Source: Amoeboradix gromovi (Eukaryota > Sanchytriomycota > Sanchytriomycetes > Sanchytriales > Sanchytriaceae). Taken from it: a stretch of DNA of 18,300 bases. Positions 1-7,733 of the stretch are shown here, one piece after another (within the stretch, counting starts at the first letter, position 1; the number at the start of each line of letters is the position of its first letter). Under the pieces are notes generated by a model that saw nothing but the letters and a program-made list of their open reading frames with translations, made no database searches and was not told where the DNA came from. The DNA lies in assembly GCA_018985225.1 (NCBI GenBank), contig JADGIF010000129.1, forward strand, positions 1-18,300. Reading direction: 5' to 3'. A program made the position numbers and the translations under genes.

Positions 1-96
1 TTTATTCTCCTTTCATACTCGTCAACTCCGCAACTAGCTGAATGTCCACTCGCCTCTTAAATCCATAAAATTAATAATGCTGAAATAATGTGCCAA

Positions 97-140
97 GTTG
101 TTACAGAAAGTCAGTCCAGTTTTTATATTTGATGTCCCAT
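97..140 (-). repeat. Family B (MITE-like) terminal repeat, inverted orientation
   Basis: Positions 113-140 match, in reverse complement, the 28-bp terminal repeat seen at 10461-10488 and 17907-17934, with only a few mismatches. Similarity to the right end of the complete element at 10461-10908 also covers the preceding bases (tacagaaagt before the terminal repeat) and a little sequence after it (cttgttag). This is therefore the right end of another copy whose left part, if present, lies upstream of the window. It overlaps the first codons of the reading frame of the 7TM-RGS fragment. Confidence 0.7.
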
Positions 141-698
141 TTGTTTTATGGAATATTCGTCTTGTTAGTATACTTTGCAGCCTGCATGTACCTAAACGGC
201 AGGGAGATACTTGGGCTTCGGTTAGAATTCGCTTTGCTTTTATCAAGCTGTATATCTACAAGTATTTTTTATTTAGTTTCCAAGTCAGTTTTGGGTATTG
301 TAGATGAAAGCCAAAATATGACCGCGCAATTGATCATAGCTACATTCTACTCTTCTTACTTCCCGTTGATTTATATCGCTCTTATAAAGAAGGACAGATT
401 ACAAATTGGCAACAATTTCTACTATTTGGACTCGCTGTATCTCAAAGCCAAGCAGATGTACTCTGAAGAAAACATACTATTTTTGAAGCAGTATCAGTCG
501 TATTTATCAAACAAATCAGCTGAAAGAGCAAACCAACTTATTATTCAATTTATTCTTCGTAATTCTAAAAATCAGCTAAATATAGATGAGTATTTGAGGA
601 CTTCGGTCTGTGAGGACTCTGGAAAACTAATACTTGTGCATGAACAGATAATCGAACTAGTGCGAAGCAATATTTTGCCCTTTGTGACAGACAAGTGA
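132..698 (+). CDS. C-terminal part of a 7TM receptor with RGS domain (5' incomplete)
   Basis: The only in-frame ATG after the stop at 81 is at 132 and lies inside a repeat end, so the true N-terminus is probably elsewhere (upstream exons or lost). About three hydrophobic segments (residues 5-20, 32-50, 67-84 from this Met) precede a soluble domain from about residue 95. That domain carries RGS hallmarks: the SEENILFLKQYQSY stretch matches the E-N-x-x-F helix, NIDEYLR matches the NID-x-x-T-R-E region, and VHEQIIELVRSNILPF matches the final helix. RGS domains accelerate GTP hydrolysis on G-alpha subunits, and fusion to a 7TM region is known in early fungi, amoebae and plants. Four or more expected membrane segments are missing. 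The frame stops at 696-698 just where RGS domains usually end, but an open frame continues in another phase. Family assignment is fairly sure; gene limits are not. Confidence 0.55.
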   Translation: MSHLFYGIFVLLVYFAACMYLNGREILGLRLEFALLLSSCISTSIFYLVSKSVLGIVDESQNMTAQLIIATFYSSYFPLIYIALIKKDRLQIGNNFYYLDSLYLKAKQMYSEENILFLKQYQSYLSNKSAERANQLIIQFILRNSKNQLNIDEYLRTSVCEDSGKLILVHEQIIELVRSNILPFVTDK

Positions 699-838
699 GA
701 CTTGCGTGGCAATTGCCGTTTTTCTATCCCTTCATAAAGTTGTATATCTCGAGAACAAGCTATTTCGATGCTCAGGATAATTTCATCTTTAACTACAACA
801 AATTATTACTGGTAAGTTTTTGTTTATTTAACTCATAG
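644..838 (+). other. Open frame continuing past the RGS stop, ending at an intron-like GTAAGT...TAG
   Basis: A second plus-strand phase is open from 644 to a stop at 836-838 and overlaps the end of the RGS frame. Past the RGS stop it reads an aromatic-rich stretch including FFYPFIKLYISRTSYFDAQ. At 812-838 lies a 27-nt segment with a consensus donor GTAAGT, a TTAAC branch-like motif and an ending ATAG. It overlaps the PDHA1 stop codon (828-830) on the other strand. This may be the true 3' end of the RGS gene reached by an intron or by an indel, or it may be chance. I do not claim a gene product. Confidence 0.3.
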
Positions 839-1974
839 TATCGGGAGCAACTCCGCGCATCTTTGTCTTTTCCACGTATATATCTGTGTGCAACTCATCT
901 AGCGATGGTTCAGGGCTCATTTTTGCTTCATCGACACTCTTATCAACATGTTCCTTACATGCTTTGTCTATTGATTTCAATTCCTCCTCTGTTGCTATTG
1001 ATTCAGACAGCAATCTAGTCTTTAAGCCGTTAATTGGATCTCTTCTCGATCTCATATTATTAATCTCTTCACGGGTTCTATAAGTAGTGCCAGGGTCACT
1101 CATACTATGTCCCCCGTATCTGTATGTTTCCATTTCCATCACCATGGGCCCATTCTTCACGCAATATTCTCTTGCAAATTTCATAGCAGTGTGCACAGCC
1201 AACACATCCATACCATTAACTTTTACACCAGAAATATAGTCACCGCGAGTATAGTAATCAAATGAAGCAGATGCACGGGCAGCCGAAGTACCCATGCCAT
1301 ATCTATTATTTTCACAAAGAAATGCTGCAGGCAGTTTCCATAACTTTGCCAAATTATAGGCCTCAAATATCTGACCCTAAGTAAGTCTATTGTACCTGAT
1401 TAGCTGCACCATCACCATATAAAGATATGCAAAACTTTTTCGTATTTTTATAAAAATGTTTAAAAGCAATGCCAGCACCCAAAGGGACCTGAGCACCAAC
1501 AATTCCATTACCTCCATAGAATTCAGGCGCAAACATATGCATACTTCCGCCCTTTCCCTTGGTAATTCCAGCTTTTCTACCTAGTAGCTCAGCTAATATC
1601 GAAGTAACAGTACCGCCTCTAACTAGAGCAAACCCGTGACATCTGTAAGCAGTTATAATACTATCATCATCGTGGATCGCACTCTCTATGCCCACACTAA
1701 CAGCTTCTTGCCCTGAGTTCAAGTGACAAAACCCTCTAATTAGTTTCTGCTTGTACAATGCATCTGCAGCTGTTTCCATCCTTCTCATAAGCACCATAGT
1801 TGCATACATATCTAACAAATCACCTTTAGAAACTTGTACTTTTAGCTCAGGTCCATTCTTTGGATCAATTTTGTGCAGTTGAAATGGCTCAACTACGAAA
1901 TCAAACATTTTGTCTGATTCACTTGCCTTAATTGGAACCACTCTCTTTAAAGCTAATAGGTTTCTCGACAACAT
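828..1974 (-). CDS. PDHA1: Pyruvate dehydrogenase E1 component, alpha subunit (mitochondrial), two exons
   Basis: The alpha subunit of pyruvate dehydrogenase E1 binds thiamine pyrophosphate and, with E1-beta, decarboxylates pyruvate in the mitochondrial matrix. Exon 1 is 1396-1974 (193 codons) and exon 2 is 828-1376 (182 codons plus stop), giving 375 residues against about 390-420 in animals and yeast. The N-terminus (MLSRNLLALKRVVPIKAS) is basic and hydrophobic without early acids, like a matrix presequence. Visible motifs are RGFCHLNSGQEA, the thiamine-binding GDGAANQ-GQIFEAYN...CENNRYGMGTS, and the phosphorylation loop YRYGGHSMSDPGTTYR. In that loop the active-site His and site 1 Ser (about residues 283-284) are kept and the usual site 2 Ser is Thr, so kinase control is possible. 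Splicing of a 19-nt intron inside the GDG motif is needed; unspliced RNA reaches a stop two codons later. The start codon overlaps that of VPS33 on the other strand. Confidence 0.97.
1377..1395 (-). other. 19-nt spliceosomal intron in PDHA1
   Basis: The minus-strand sequence is GTACAATAGACTTACTTAG. Removing it joins GDGAANQ exactly to GQIFEAYN, the invariant order in E1-alpha proteins, at phase 0. It starts with GT, ends with AG, contains an in-frame TAG and is not a multiple of three, so retention ends the protein. ACTTAC just before the terminal TTAG could be the branch region, leaving almost no spacer. Confidence 0.93.
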
Positions 1975-3742
1975 GAAGTTAATTTTGTCACACCCTTTAA
2001 TAAAATTATTTTCAATTCAGAAAATATCAAACCTGGGAGTTATGGAGCAAGTCTATCTTAAAGCCATTCTTGATATACTAGATTCACATGCGGGTCCAAA
2101 AAATCTTATAGTCGATCCTGATTTGGTCAATAGCATTAATTTAATTGTCCAAATTCAAACCCTTAATGAACATAAAGTAGTGCATGTGGGGCCTTTACGC
2201 AATCATAATCGACAGCCAATTCTAACTTTCTATCTTATCAAAAATTCGGCTATTGAGACCACTTTACATATTCTAGACAAGTCTTGTCAAAATATAATCC
2301 TTTTAGTTCCTCGCATAGACCTCAATACTCAGTTAAAACTAGAGCAGACCGGTTTAAAATATCAGTCTATACCACTGTTCTGGTCTCTGGTCGATAGTGA
2401 TCTCCTCTCTCTGGAATTAAATTGTTTTCGTGATTTATTTGTCTTCAAAAACTCTGGCGTATTATATGACATGAGCCGTGGATTGATACAGTTAATTAGC
2501 TGCTATGGCAAAATAAATCGTATAGTAGCAAAAGGAAACTACTCTGTCGAATTAAAAGATCTTTTATTAAAAATGACTGAAATCGACTCTATTTCTAGAG
2601 ATAATCAATCCGAGGATATACTGCCCTCTAATTTGCTTCCTAGCAACCAATTCTTCCCGCTCAACACTTATGAACCTCCAGTAAACGATGCTATTCTTAA
2701 AAATGTTGATGTATTCATGTTCGATCGTAGTGTAGATCAGACATCTCCGTTACTAAAGCAACTGACATATAACGGCTTGCTTTCTGAGTACTGCAACTAC
2801 GAATGTGGCCATATAGATGACAACAATTCCATGTACAATGCTCAAAATCCTACCACTTCGTCAAAAAAGATCAAATTAAAAGATGACAATGTGTACCAGG
2901 ATATAAAAGATGCCAATTTTGTGAGTGTGGGTAGCATATTACATAAGACATCAAAATCATTACGTGAAATTGAGGAATCGAGACATCAAGCAACTACGAT
3001 TGGACAACTTAAGACATTTGTCAGCAGTAAATTGGGATCCAACGAAATGAATAAAAAGTCATTGGCATTGCATACAAATATAACGGAACAATTAAAGAAG
3101 GTAATAGAGGACGATGATTTTGAAAAAATGATTGAAATACAACAAGCCTGCTTCAGCGGTAACGAGTCTCTACAGCACTTAGAGTTTGTGGAAGAATTAA
3201 TAAATAGAAGTGAGTTAGTTGATGACTTGTTGCGTATTTTGTGCTACATCTCAATTTTATGTGATGGGATAAAACAACGCCAATTTGAATATTTTAAAAA
3301 AGAAATTGTATCTTCATTTGGTATAATGTATTTCGAGATCATAGACGACTTAAATACTGCCCAGTTGCTAGTGAAAAAGGAAGACGGGTTAAAATCAACC
3401 TATAGGTTGCAAAGAAAACAGTTGAAACTCTATATGGATAACACCAACGAAAAGGACCCTACAGATATATCGTATGTGTATAGCGGAATAGCACCACTGA
3501 TTCCGCGATTAATGGAAATACTAATGCAAAACCAGCTGAACATTCAAGCAATTCAATCAGTGCCGGGAGTACAAGAGGAATATGCAGCTGGAAACGAAAA
3601 TGGAGAGATTGTGATTATAGTAATTGTAGGCGGAATAACTCATGCTGAAATTGCGTCGCTAAGATTTATATTTAAAGATAGACTTACAAAGGTGCTCATT
3701 GCATCAACAAACATCACAACGCCGGACTTTTATAGAAGATAA
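1973..3742 (+). CDS. VPS33: Vacuolar protein sorting protein 33 (Sec1/Munc18 family, HOPS/CORVET subunit)
   Basis: VPS33 is the Sec1/Munc18-type subunit of the HOPS and CORVET tethering complexes and promotes SNARE assembly at endosomes and the lysosome or vacuole. From the ATG at 1973 the protein has 589 residues, close to the roughly 600 of animal VPS33A. Matching blocks in order are DVFMFDRSVDQTSPLLKQLTY (the family's DR-x-VD-x-x-TP-x-x-x-QLTYEGL), DIKDANFVSVGSIL, TVGEIKQF-like TIGQLKTF, DPTDISYVYSGIAPL and, near the end, VIVGGITHAEIASLRF followed by VLIAST. The start at 1973 is preferred over the Met at 2042 because SNLGV upstream of 2042 aligns with the VNLNV of animal VPS33A without a gap. 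The ATG at 1973-1975 overlaps the PDHA1 start codon (1972-1974, opposite strand), so its promoter or 5' leader must lie in PDHA1. The family is certain; the start less so. Confidence 0.95.
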   Translation: MKLILSHPLIKLFSIQKISNLGVMEQVYLKAILDILDSHAGPKNLIVDPDLVNSINLIVQIQTLNEHKVVHVGPLRNHNRQPILTFYLIKNSAIETTLHILDKSCQNIILLVPRIDLNTQLKLEQTGLKYQSIPLFWSLVDSDLLSLELNCFRDLFVFKNSGVLYDMSRGLIQLISCYGKINRIVAKGNYSVELKDLLLKMTEIDSISRDNQSEDILPSNLLPSNQFFPLNTYEPPVNDAILKNVDVFMFDRSVDQTSPLLKQLTYNGLLSEYCNYECGHIDDNNSMYNAQNPTTSSKKIKLKDDNVYQDIKDANFVSVGSILHKTSKSLREIEESRHQATTIGQLKTFVSSKLGSNEMNKKSLALHTNITEQLKKVIEDDDFEKMIEIQQACFSGNESLQHLEFVEELINRSELVDDLLRILCYISILCDGIKQRQFEYFKKEIVSSFGIMYFEIIDDLNTAQLLVKKEDGLKSTYRLQRKQLKLYMDNTNEKDPTDISYVYSGIAPLIPRLMEILMQNQLNIQAIQSVPGVQEEYAAGNENGEIVIIVIVGGITHAEIASLRFIFKDRLTKVLIASTNITTPDFYRR

Positions 3743-3772
3743 TAAAGTAGATGGTAATTTCTAAATTTTATT
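3741..3772. terminator. Converging polyadenylation signals between VPS33 and KAE1
   Basis: On the plus strand AATAAA at 3741-3746 overlaps the VPS33 stop codon TAA (3740-3742). On the minus strand AATAAA reads from 3772 to 3767, eight bases after the KAE1 stop. Only 37 bp separate the two stop codons, so the two transcripts probably overlap at their 3' ends. The signals are seen; their use is inferred. Confidence 0.5.
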
Positions 3773-3779
3773 AAAGTAA

Positions 3780-4844
3780 CTACCTCCAGTTAATGGGTAC
3801 TTGATCTGTTCTATATCGTTGTGTTACAGTACAATCTTCCCAAACACCATATTCGCTTTGCTCAGCGTGAAGAATAGCAGTCCATGCAATCATAAGACCA
3901 TTGTCGATGCAATATCTATCATCCATCGAATTCAAAATAGCATTTCTTTCACTTGCCATGGCTTTAAGCATTTCCTGCAATCGCAAGTTACAGCCAACAC
4001 CACCAACACATAATATTTCTGTAGCTTGCGTTAGTGCCATTACTCTCTCGGTGGTTTCAACCATCATTGCAAACGCAGTTTCTTGTAATGAATAGCATAA
4101 ATCAGCAACTGATTGCATATCAGCAGTAAACCAGTCATCGACTAGCTCCTCGGGAATTATAGGTCCGCTGTATGATATTTCATGTTTCTTCGCGTACGAT
4201 TCAATAAAGCTTAGTAGTCCGCTAAATGAAACGTCCATGCCTTTGATTACATATGGCAGTTCAATATAGGACCTACCACGCAATGCCAACTGCTCAATCC
4301 ACCAGCCACCTGCAGGGTTGTTAGGAAGTTTAATAGATCTAGCAAATCTATCCAAAGCATTCCCGACTGCGATGTCAATAGTTTCTCCATATATTCGATA
4401 CCTGTTTTTAGAATATCCGATTATTTGAGAGTTACCACCAGATGCATACAGTATGACAGGATTATTGGAATTACAAACTATTCTGCCCATTTCAATATGT
4501 GCTACGCAATGGTTTACAGGGATTAGTGGAACTTTCCAAATTAAAGAGAGAGTTCTGGCAACTAGAGCGCCGACCAATAAACAAGGTGCCATTCCCGGTC
4601 CTTTGGTGTAAGCAATAAAGTCAATGTCTGAAGGCTTCAACTTTGCAGTTTTCAATGCTTCAGAAACAAGTTTGTTGATACAATTTCGATGATGTGTAGC
4701 AGTTTCTTTTGGTAAAAAACCAAATCCAGGTGGTGTTGTATAAGTAGCACGCACGTTCGCCAGTTCTCTGAACGAGCTTTCAACTTTTTTGGCTATACCC
4801 ACGCCAACTTTGTTTGCGCTCGATTCAATCCCGAGTATTATCAT
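3780..4844 (-). CDS. OSGEP/KAE1: tRNA N6-threonylcarbamoyladenosine synthase catalytic subunit (KEOPS)
   Basis: KAE1 (OSGEP in animals) transfers threonylcarbamoyl to A37 of ANN-decoding tRNAs inside the cytosolic and nuclear KEOPS complex. The 354-residue frame is full length against about 335 in animals. It shows the ASKHA-fold nucleotide-binding start GIESSANKVGVG, the TPPGFGFLPKETATHHR segment (HH at 51-52), YTKGPGM, the metal ligands in NHCVAHIEMG (His 112 and 116), SGGNSQ, YRIYGETIDIAVGNALDRFAR, GMDVSFSG, VGGVGCNLRLQEM, YCIDNG and VTQRYRTD near the end. The cytosolic KAE1 type, not mitochondrial Qri7, is indicated by GESSANK-like and TYTTPPG motifs and by the lack of a presequence. It has no intron. 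Its stop faces that of VPS33 at 37 bp; upstream lies a repeat-filled spacer. Confidence 0.97.
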   Translation of the reverse strand: MIILGIESSANKVGVGIAKKVESSFRELANVRATYTTPPGFGFLPKETATHHRNCINKLVSEALKTAKLKPSDIDFIAYTKGPGMAPCLLVGALVARTLSLIWKVPLIPVNHCVAHIEMGRIVCNSNNPVILYASGGNSQIIGYSKNRYRIYGETIDIAVGNALDRFARSIKLPNNPAGGWWIEQLALRGRSYIELPYVIKGMDVSFSGLLSFIESYAKKHEISYSGPIIPEELVDDWFTADMQSVADLCYSLQETAFAMMVETTERVMALTQATEILCVGGVGCNLRLQEMLKAMASERNAILNSMDDRYCIDNGLMIAWTAILHAEQSEYGVWEDCTVTQRYRTDQVPINWR

Positions 4845-4973
4845 GCTAGTTTCACCCGTTTCATTTAATGTTGTCAGCGTTCTTGTCTGGGAGTTTTCGC
4901 ATATTCGCAGTCTGTTTTCAAATAAACCGAGTGAAGAGCTTGTAGAAAAATTGTATTTATCTCCTCATTGTTT
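4845..4973. other. Spacer upstream of KAE1, no gene seen
   Basis: This short stretch lies between the KAE1 start and the first clear family A match and presumably holds the KAE1 promoter. I see no conserved element. A plus-strand open frame crossing it (4789-5130) is antisense to KAE1 and then enters the repeat, so it is not annotated. Confidence 0.4.
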
Positions 4974-5395
4974 CAACCGCTTTCAAGAAAACTGCTTGAC
5001 TATTTTCTTGAATAAATCATTTATAGCGAATTTGTATATATTTTTGTATCATTTCAAGACTTTTCCAGATTTTTCTAATAGCTTAAACACTCGATATTCT
5101 TCCTTTTCGCAAATGGTAAATCATTTCTAAATATATAATTAACAGGTACAGCATACAAAGACATATGATCTGATATTCTTATCATCGTTCAATACGAGCC
5201 AGATGCTAAGTAGCTTGTCGAGCAAGGTCGCAAGAAACATGGCTGCAAGGAACATATACATCAGGTATCTGCATCCTTATTCAATCCCACCTCAGGGTAG
5301 TGAAAGCGTGAACGATCACTGTAACAGAGAAACTAGCATTTCTCGATTTTCTCGGAAATTAGGACTTTTAACTAGGAGCTATCGGTTAAAACTAA
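4974..5395 (+). repeat. Dispersed repeat family A, copy 1
   Basis: This segment is closely similar to the reverse complement of 9530-10105. Shared blocks include ttgactattttcttgaat, gcgaatttgtat, actcgatattcttccttttc, aacaggtacagcatac, ggaacatatacatc, ttcaatcccacc and ctcgattttctcggaaat. Compared with copy 2 it lacks about 200 bp, corresponding to the 112-bp tandem repeat. No transposase or reverse transcriptase frame is present, and open frames inside (such as 5203-5439) have no counterpart in the other copy. No terminal inverted repeats or target duplications were recognised, so its class is unknown. Confidence 0.85.
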
Positions 5396-5471
5396 ACAAG
5401 ACATTTAACACTAAAGCAGCTTTTATTTCTCTGATATAATACTTCTTCTGAACCCAGAAATTGGTGTAGGA

Positions 5472-5633
5472 ATGAATAATCGACCGAAGATAGGTGAAAA
5501 CCATTGGTGGAGTGTGATAAAGCATTTACTAGTCAAAAATTTATTGTATGGAGCTCTAAGTCCTAAAGAAAAGCAATTTAGAGACACATATGTCAAGCTG
5601 TTTTTAGGATGCAGATTAAGCCCCTATACCTGA
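5472..5633 (+). CDS. Small open reading frame of 53 residues, unknown
   Basis: An ATG-initiated frame begins MNNRPKIGENHWWSVIKHLL and continues with a KNLLYGALSPKEKQ stretch. It is basic, contains two adjacent Trp, and could be a small organellar or membrane-associated protein. It lies outside the recognisable part of the repeat and is otherwise the only candidate gene in the 940-bp spacer between KAE1 and uL10m. I recognise no family, and chance is a real alternative because the frame is short. A 5' or 3' extension through a short intron cannot be excluded. Confidence 0.25.
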   Translation: MNNRPKIGENHWWSVIKHLLVKNLLYGALSPKEKQFRDTYVKLFLGCRLSPYT

Positions 5634-5785
5634 TATATGCGTCCTTGTTTTTTCTCAACTCAGAGTTCCAGTAATTTCTGTTATTAATGTAACGAAGGTG
5701 ACTTGCATTGCAGCATCCTGTGGAATCTCTTTGTTTTCCAAGAAAACAAGAACCTTAACTATGAGTAAAGCAGTTTATCAAAAAT
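5634..5785. other. Spacer with short repeated motif and hairpin
   Basis: The motif gttttttctcaactcag near 5648-5664 recurs inverted at about 13324-13341, and more weakly at about 16290-16307. A near-perfect inverted pair, ttgttttc and gaaaacaa, lies at 5731-5749. This is next to the 3' end of uL10m, so it may lie in its 3' untranslated region. No gene is seen. Confidence 0.4.
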
Positions 5786-6319
5786 TTATTTTTTTGTTAC
5801 AGAATTTAAAACAAAAGCCAAGCTACTAGATTGACTTTTTAAGCCTTGCAATAGCTTTAGAATTGGGCTCTCCAGCACTCCCACAAGGTTACTTTGTGAA
5901 TGTTTAATATTTATGACTTGACTCATTGCTTTTGAATCTAAGCATTTGTTATCAACCTTGACGCTCATAGGTATGATACTTTTAGGTAATTTTAAATTTT
6001 CAAAGTTTTCAATGTTGCCATAAAGTACCAGGGATGGACCAGTAATAGACATTTTTAAATTCGATTCCTCCAGTGCAACGTTCATAATACTTGATTTAAC
6101 CATTGTACATTTCCAGTCATGCTTTAATAAACTATATTTTAAAGTTTCATACTCAAAAGCGCTCATAGGTTGCCTATGGCAAACTACTACGATTTCTTTT
6201 TTCAATATTTCACAATAATGATTAAACCTCAATTCTTTCCAAGGCGCAAACCTTTTCCTGTTCGGAAGTAGTTTTGCTTTTCTCTGCTTACTAAAATTCC
6301 AAACAGCATTAATTGACAT
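5786..6319 (-). CDS. MRPL10: Mitochondrial large ribosomal subunit protein uL10m (MRPL10-like)
   Basis: The 177-residue protein follows the L10 domain pattern. After a basic start (KQRKAKLLPNRKRF) comes a strand and helix containing EIVVVCHRQPMSAFEYETLKYSLLK, then a second strand (CTMVKSSIMNVALEE), then GPSLVLYG, which corresponds to the G-P-x-x-x-x-x segment of L10 proteins. The C-terminal LVGVLESPILKLLQGLKSQS...LAFVLNSV matches the usual L-x-G-x-L-x-SP-x-x-x-L...L-x-x-VL ending. The L10 protein anchors L7/L12 dimers to the large subunit at the factor-binding stalk. The basic N-terminus, divergence and eukaryotic context suggest the mitochondrial form rather than cytosolic P0, which is longer and has an acidic tail. 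The call rests on pattern, not on high identity. Divergent partner of the cystathionine lyase gene. Confidence 0.68.
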   Translation of the reverse strand: MSINAVWNFSKQRKAKLLPNRKRFAPWKELRFNHYCEILKKEIVVVCHRQPMSAFEYETLKYSLLKHDWKCTMVKSSIMNVALEESNLKMSITGPSLVLYGNIENFENLKLPKSIIPMSVKVDNKCLDSKAMSQVINIKHSQSNLVGVLESPILKLLQGLKSQSSSLAFVLNSVTKK

Positions 6320-6497
6320 TTCAAAGAGTTAATAAAAATAGGAGTGTATGATCTTGAATGCACAAAAATGTTTTTCAAGGATTTCTAAATTAACAACATA
6401 ATTATGTGCTGCCTATGCTTTCTATTATGGCAACTCTTGTCTTACTAAGTATTTGTAACTTGCTTAGGATCATCAGCCCTGAAATGTATTCGAAACA
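6320..6497. promoter_or_regulatory. Shared divergent promoter region
   Basis: The 178 bp between the start codons of uL10m (minus) and the cystathionine lyase (plus) must hold both promoters unless these lie in coding sequence. I see AT-rich sequence but no element that I can name. Confidence 0.4.
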
Positions 6498-7691
6498 ATG
6501 AAACCTTCTGAAAAACTACATTTTGCAACCCAGTTAATCCGCACACAACACGATGATCCTTATCAATCCTCTTCATTTCCACTGTATCTCTCTGCTACTT
6601 TTCATGGAAATGGTGCTTTTGATTACTCTAGAAGTGGTAACCCTAGTCGCTCTCATGTTGAAACTCATTTAGCTAAGCTTCAGCATGCCCATTCTAGCTT
6701 CTGCGTTAGCTCCGGTATGAGCGCTTTGGATGTTATACTTCGATTATTAAAAAGTGGGGACCATATAATCTGCGGTAATGATCTATATGGTGGTTCCCAC
6801 CGTCTACTAACATTTTATCAGCGTCAGAACATATCCTTGTCATTTGTGGATACCAGCAATATTAACGCAATCAAGTCCTGTCTTAATAACTCAACAAAAA
6901 TGATCTTATTAGAAACACCAACTAACCCGCTGCTTAAAGTGTGTGATATCGAATTAATAGCTCAAATGGCCCATGCTATTAATTCTGAAATCCTTGTTGT
7001 AGTTGATAATACTATGATGAGTCCTTACCTTCAACAACCTTTAGATTTGGGTGCTGATATTTCGTATCACAGCGGCACTAAATACCTTAGCGGTCATCAT
7101 GATTTGAGTAGTGGAGTTATTGGCTGTGCTAATAAGCACATATCTGACAGTATTTATTTTGTTGTCAATGCGACAGGATGTGGTCTGAACCCATTCGACT
7201 GTTTTTTGTTAACACGAGGAATAAAAACATTGGCTGTGAGGATGGACTATCAGCAGCGTAGTGCTCTGCATATAGCTAAAGTGTTGGAGAGCTGTAAATT
7301 GAAAGTATTTTATCCTGGGCTAAAGTCTCATCCCCAATATGAGTTGCATAAAAAGCAGAGCAGCGGAGTCGGAAGCGTACTATCATTTATTACAAACAGT
7401 GTAGCTACTAGTGAGCGAATATTAGAGCTGACCCAGCTGTGGAGTATTTCAGTAAGTTTTGGGTGTGTTAACTCGTTGATTTCAATGCCATGCCAGATGA
7501 GCCATGCATCTATACCAGAACATATACGCAAGGAGAGGCAACTTCCAGAAGATTTGATAAGATTGTGTGTAGGTATTGAGGATGTTAGGGATTTGTTGAA
7601 TGACCTAATAGATGCATTAGTGGAAGCGAAAGTAATCGACAGAGAACAGTTACAGATATTGGTACATGACAATATTGTTAGTAGTAAATGA
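6498..7691 (+). CDS. STR3: Cystathionine beta-lyase (PLP-dependent, Cys/Met metabolism family)
   Basis: This 397-residue protein belongs to the fold-type I PLP enzymes of Cys/Met metabolism. Visible features are the N-terminal YSRSGNPSR (Tyr 43 and Arg 45 contact the phosphate of the neighbouring subunit's cofactor), SSGMSA (71-76), DLYGGSHRL, LLETPTNPLL, VVDNTMMSPYLQQPLDLGAD and the PLP lysine in HSGTKYLSGHHD (Lys 195). The YLSGHHDL form after the lysine is the one I associate with fungal cystathionine beta-lyases (Str3/MetG), while gamma-lyases and gamma-synthases usually have NGHSDV. The reaction would be cystathionine to homocysteine, pyruvate and ammonia, in the route from cysteine to methionine. 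Gamma-lyase remains possible. No intron and no clear targeting signal. The C-terminal part (DLIRLCVGIED) is intact. The next gene starts 42 bp after its stop on the same strand. Confidence 0.88.
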   Translation: MKPSEKLHFATQLIRTQHDDPYQSSSFPLYLSATFHGNGAFDYSRSGNPSRSHVETHLAKLQHAHSSFCVSSGMSALDVILRLLKSGDHIICGNDLYGGSHRLLTFYQRQNISLSFVDTSNINAIKSCLNNSTKMILLETPTNPLLKVCDIELIAQMAHAINSEILVVVDNTMMSPYLQQPLDLGADISYHSGTKYLSGHHDLSSGVIGCANKHISDSIYFVVNATGCGLNPFDCFLLTRGIKTLAVRMDYQQRSALHIAKVLESCKLKVFYPGLKSHPQYELHKKQSSGVGSVLSFITNSVATSERILELTQLWSISVSFGCVNSLISMPCQMSHASIPEHIRKERQLPEDLIRLCVGIEDVRDLLNDLIDALVEAKVIDREQLQILVHDNIVSSK

Positions 7692-7733
7692 TATAAATTT
7701 TAAGTTTAATATTCTCGCACTAGGCCAAAGAAA

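Noticed and set aside
886-1083. Plus-strand frame antisense to PDHA1 exon 2
   Set aside because: A serine/leucine-rich shadow of the conserved dehydrogenase frame.
1976-2018. 43-nt intron (GTTAAT...TTCAG) at the start of VPS33
   Set aside because: The acceptor looks good, but splicing puts the downstream codons out of frame, while the unspliced frame is open.
1973-3742. Assignment of the Sec1-family protein to SLY1 or VPS45
   Set aside because: The DRSVDQTSPLLKQLTY, PTDISYVYSG and GGITHAEIASLRF blocks match VPS33A/B better than those paralogues.
4789-5130. 113-codon plus-strand open frame
   Set aside because: Its first part is antisense to KAE1 and the rest lies in family A; the other copy of the repeat does not keep the frame.
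5203-5439. 78-codon frame inside family A copy 1
   Set aside because: The inverted copy at 9.5-9.7 kb does not preserve it, so it is not a transposon protein or gene.
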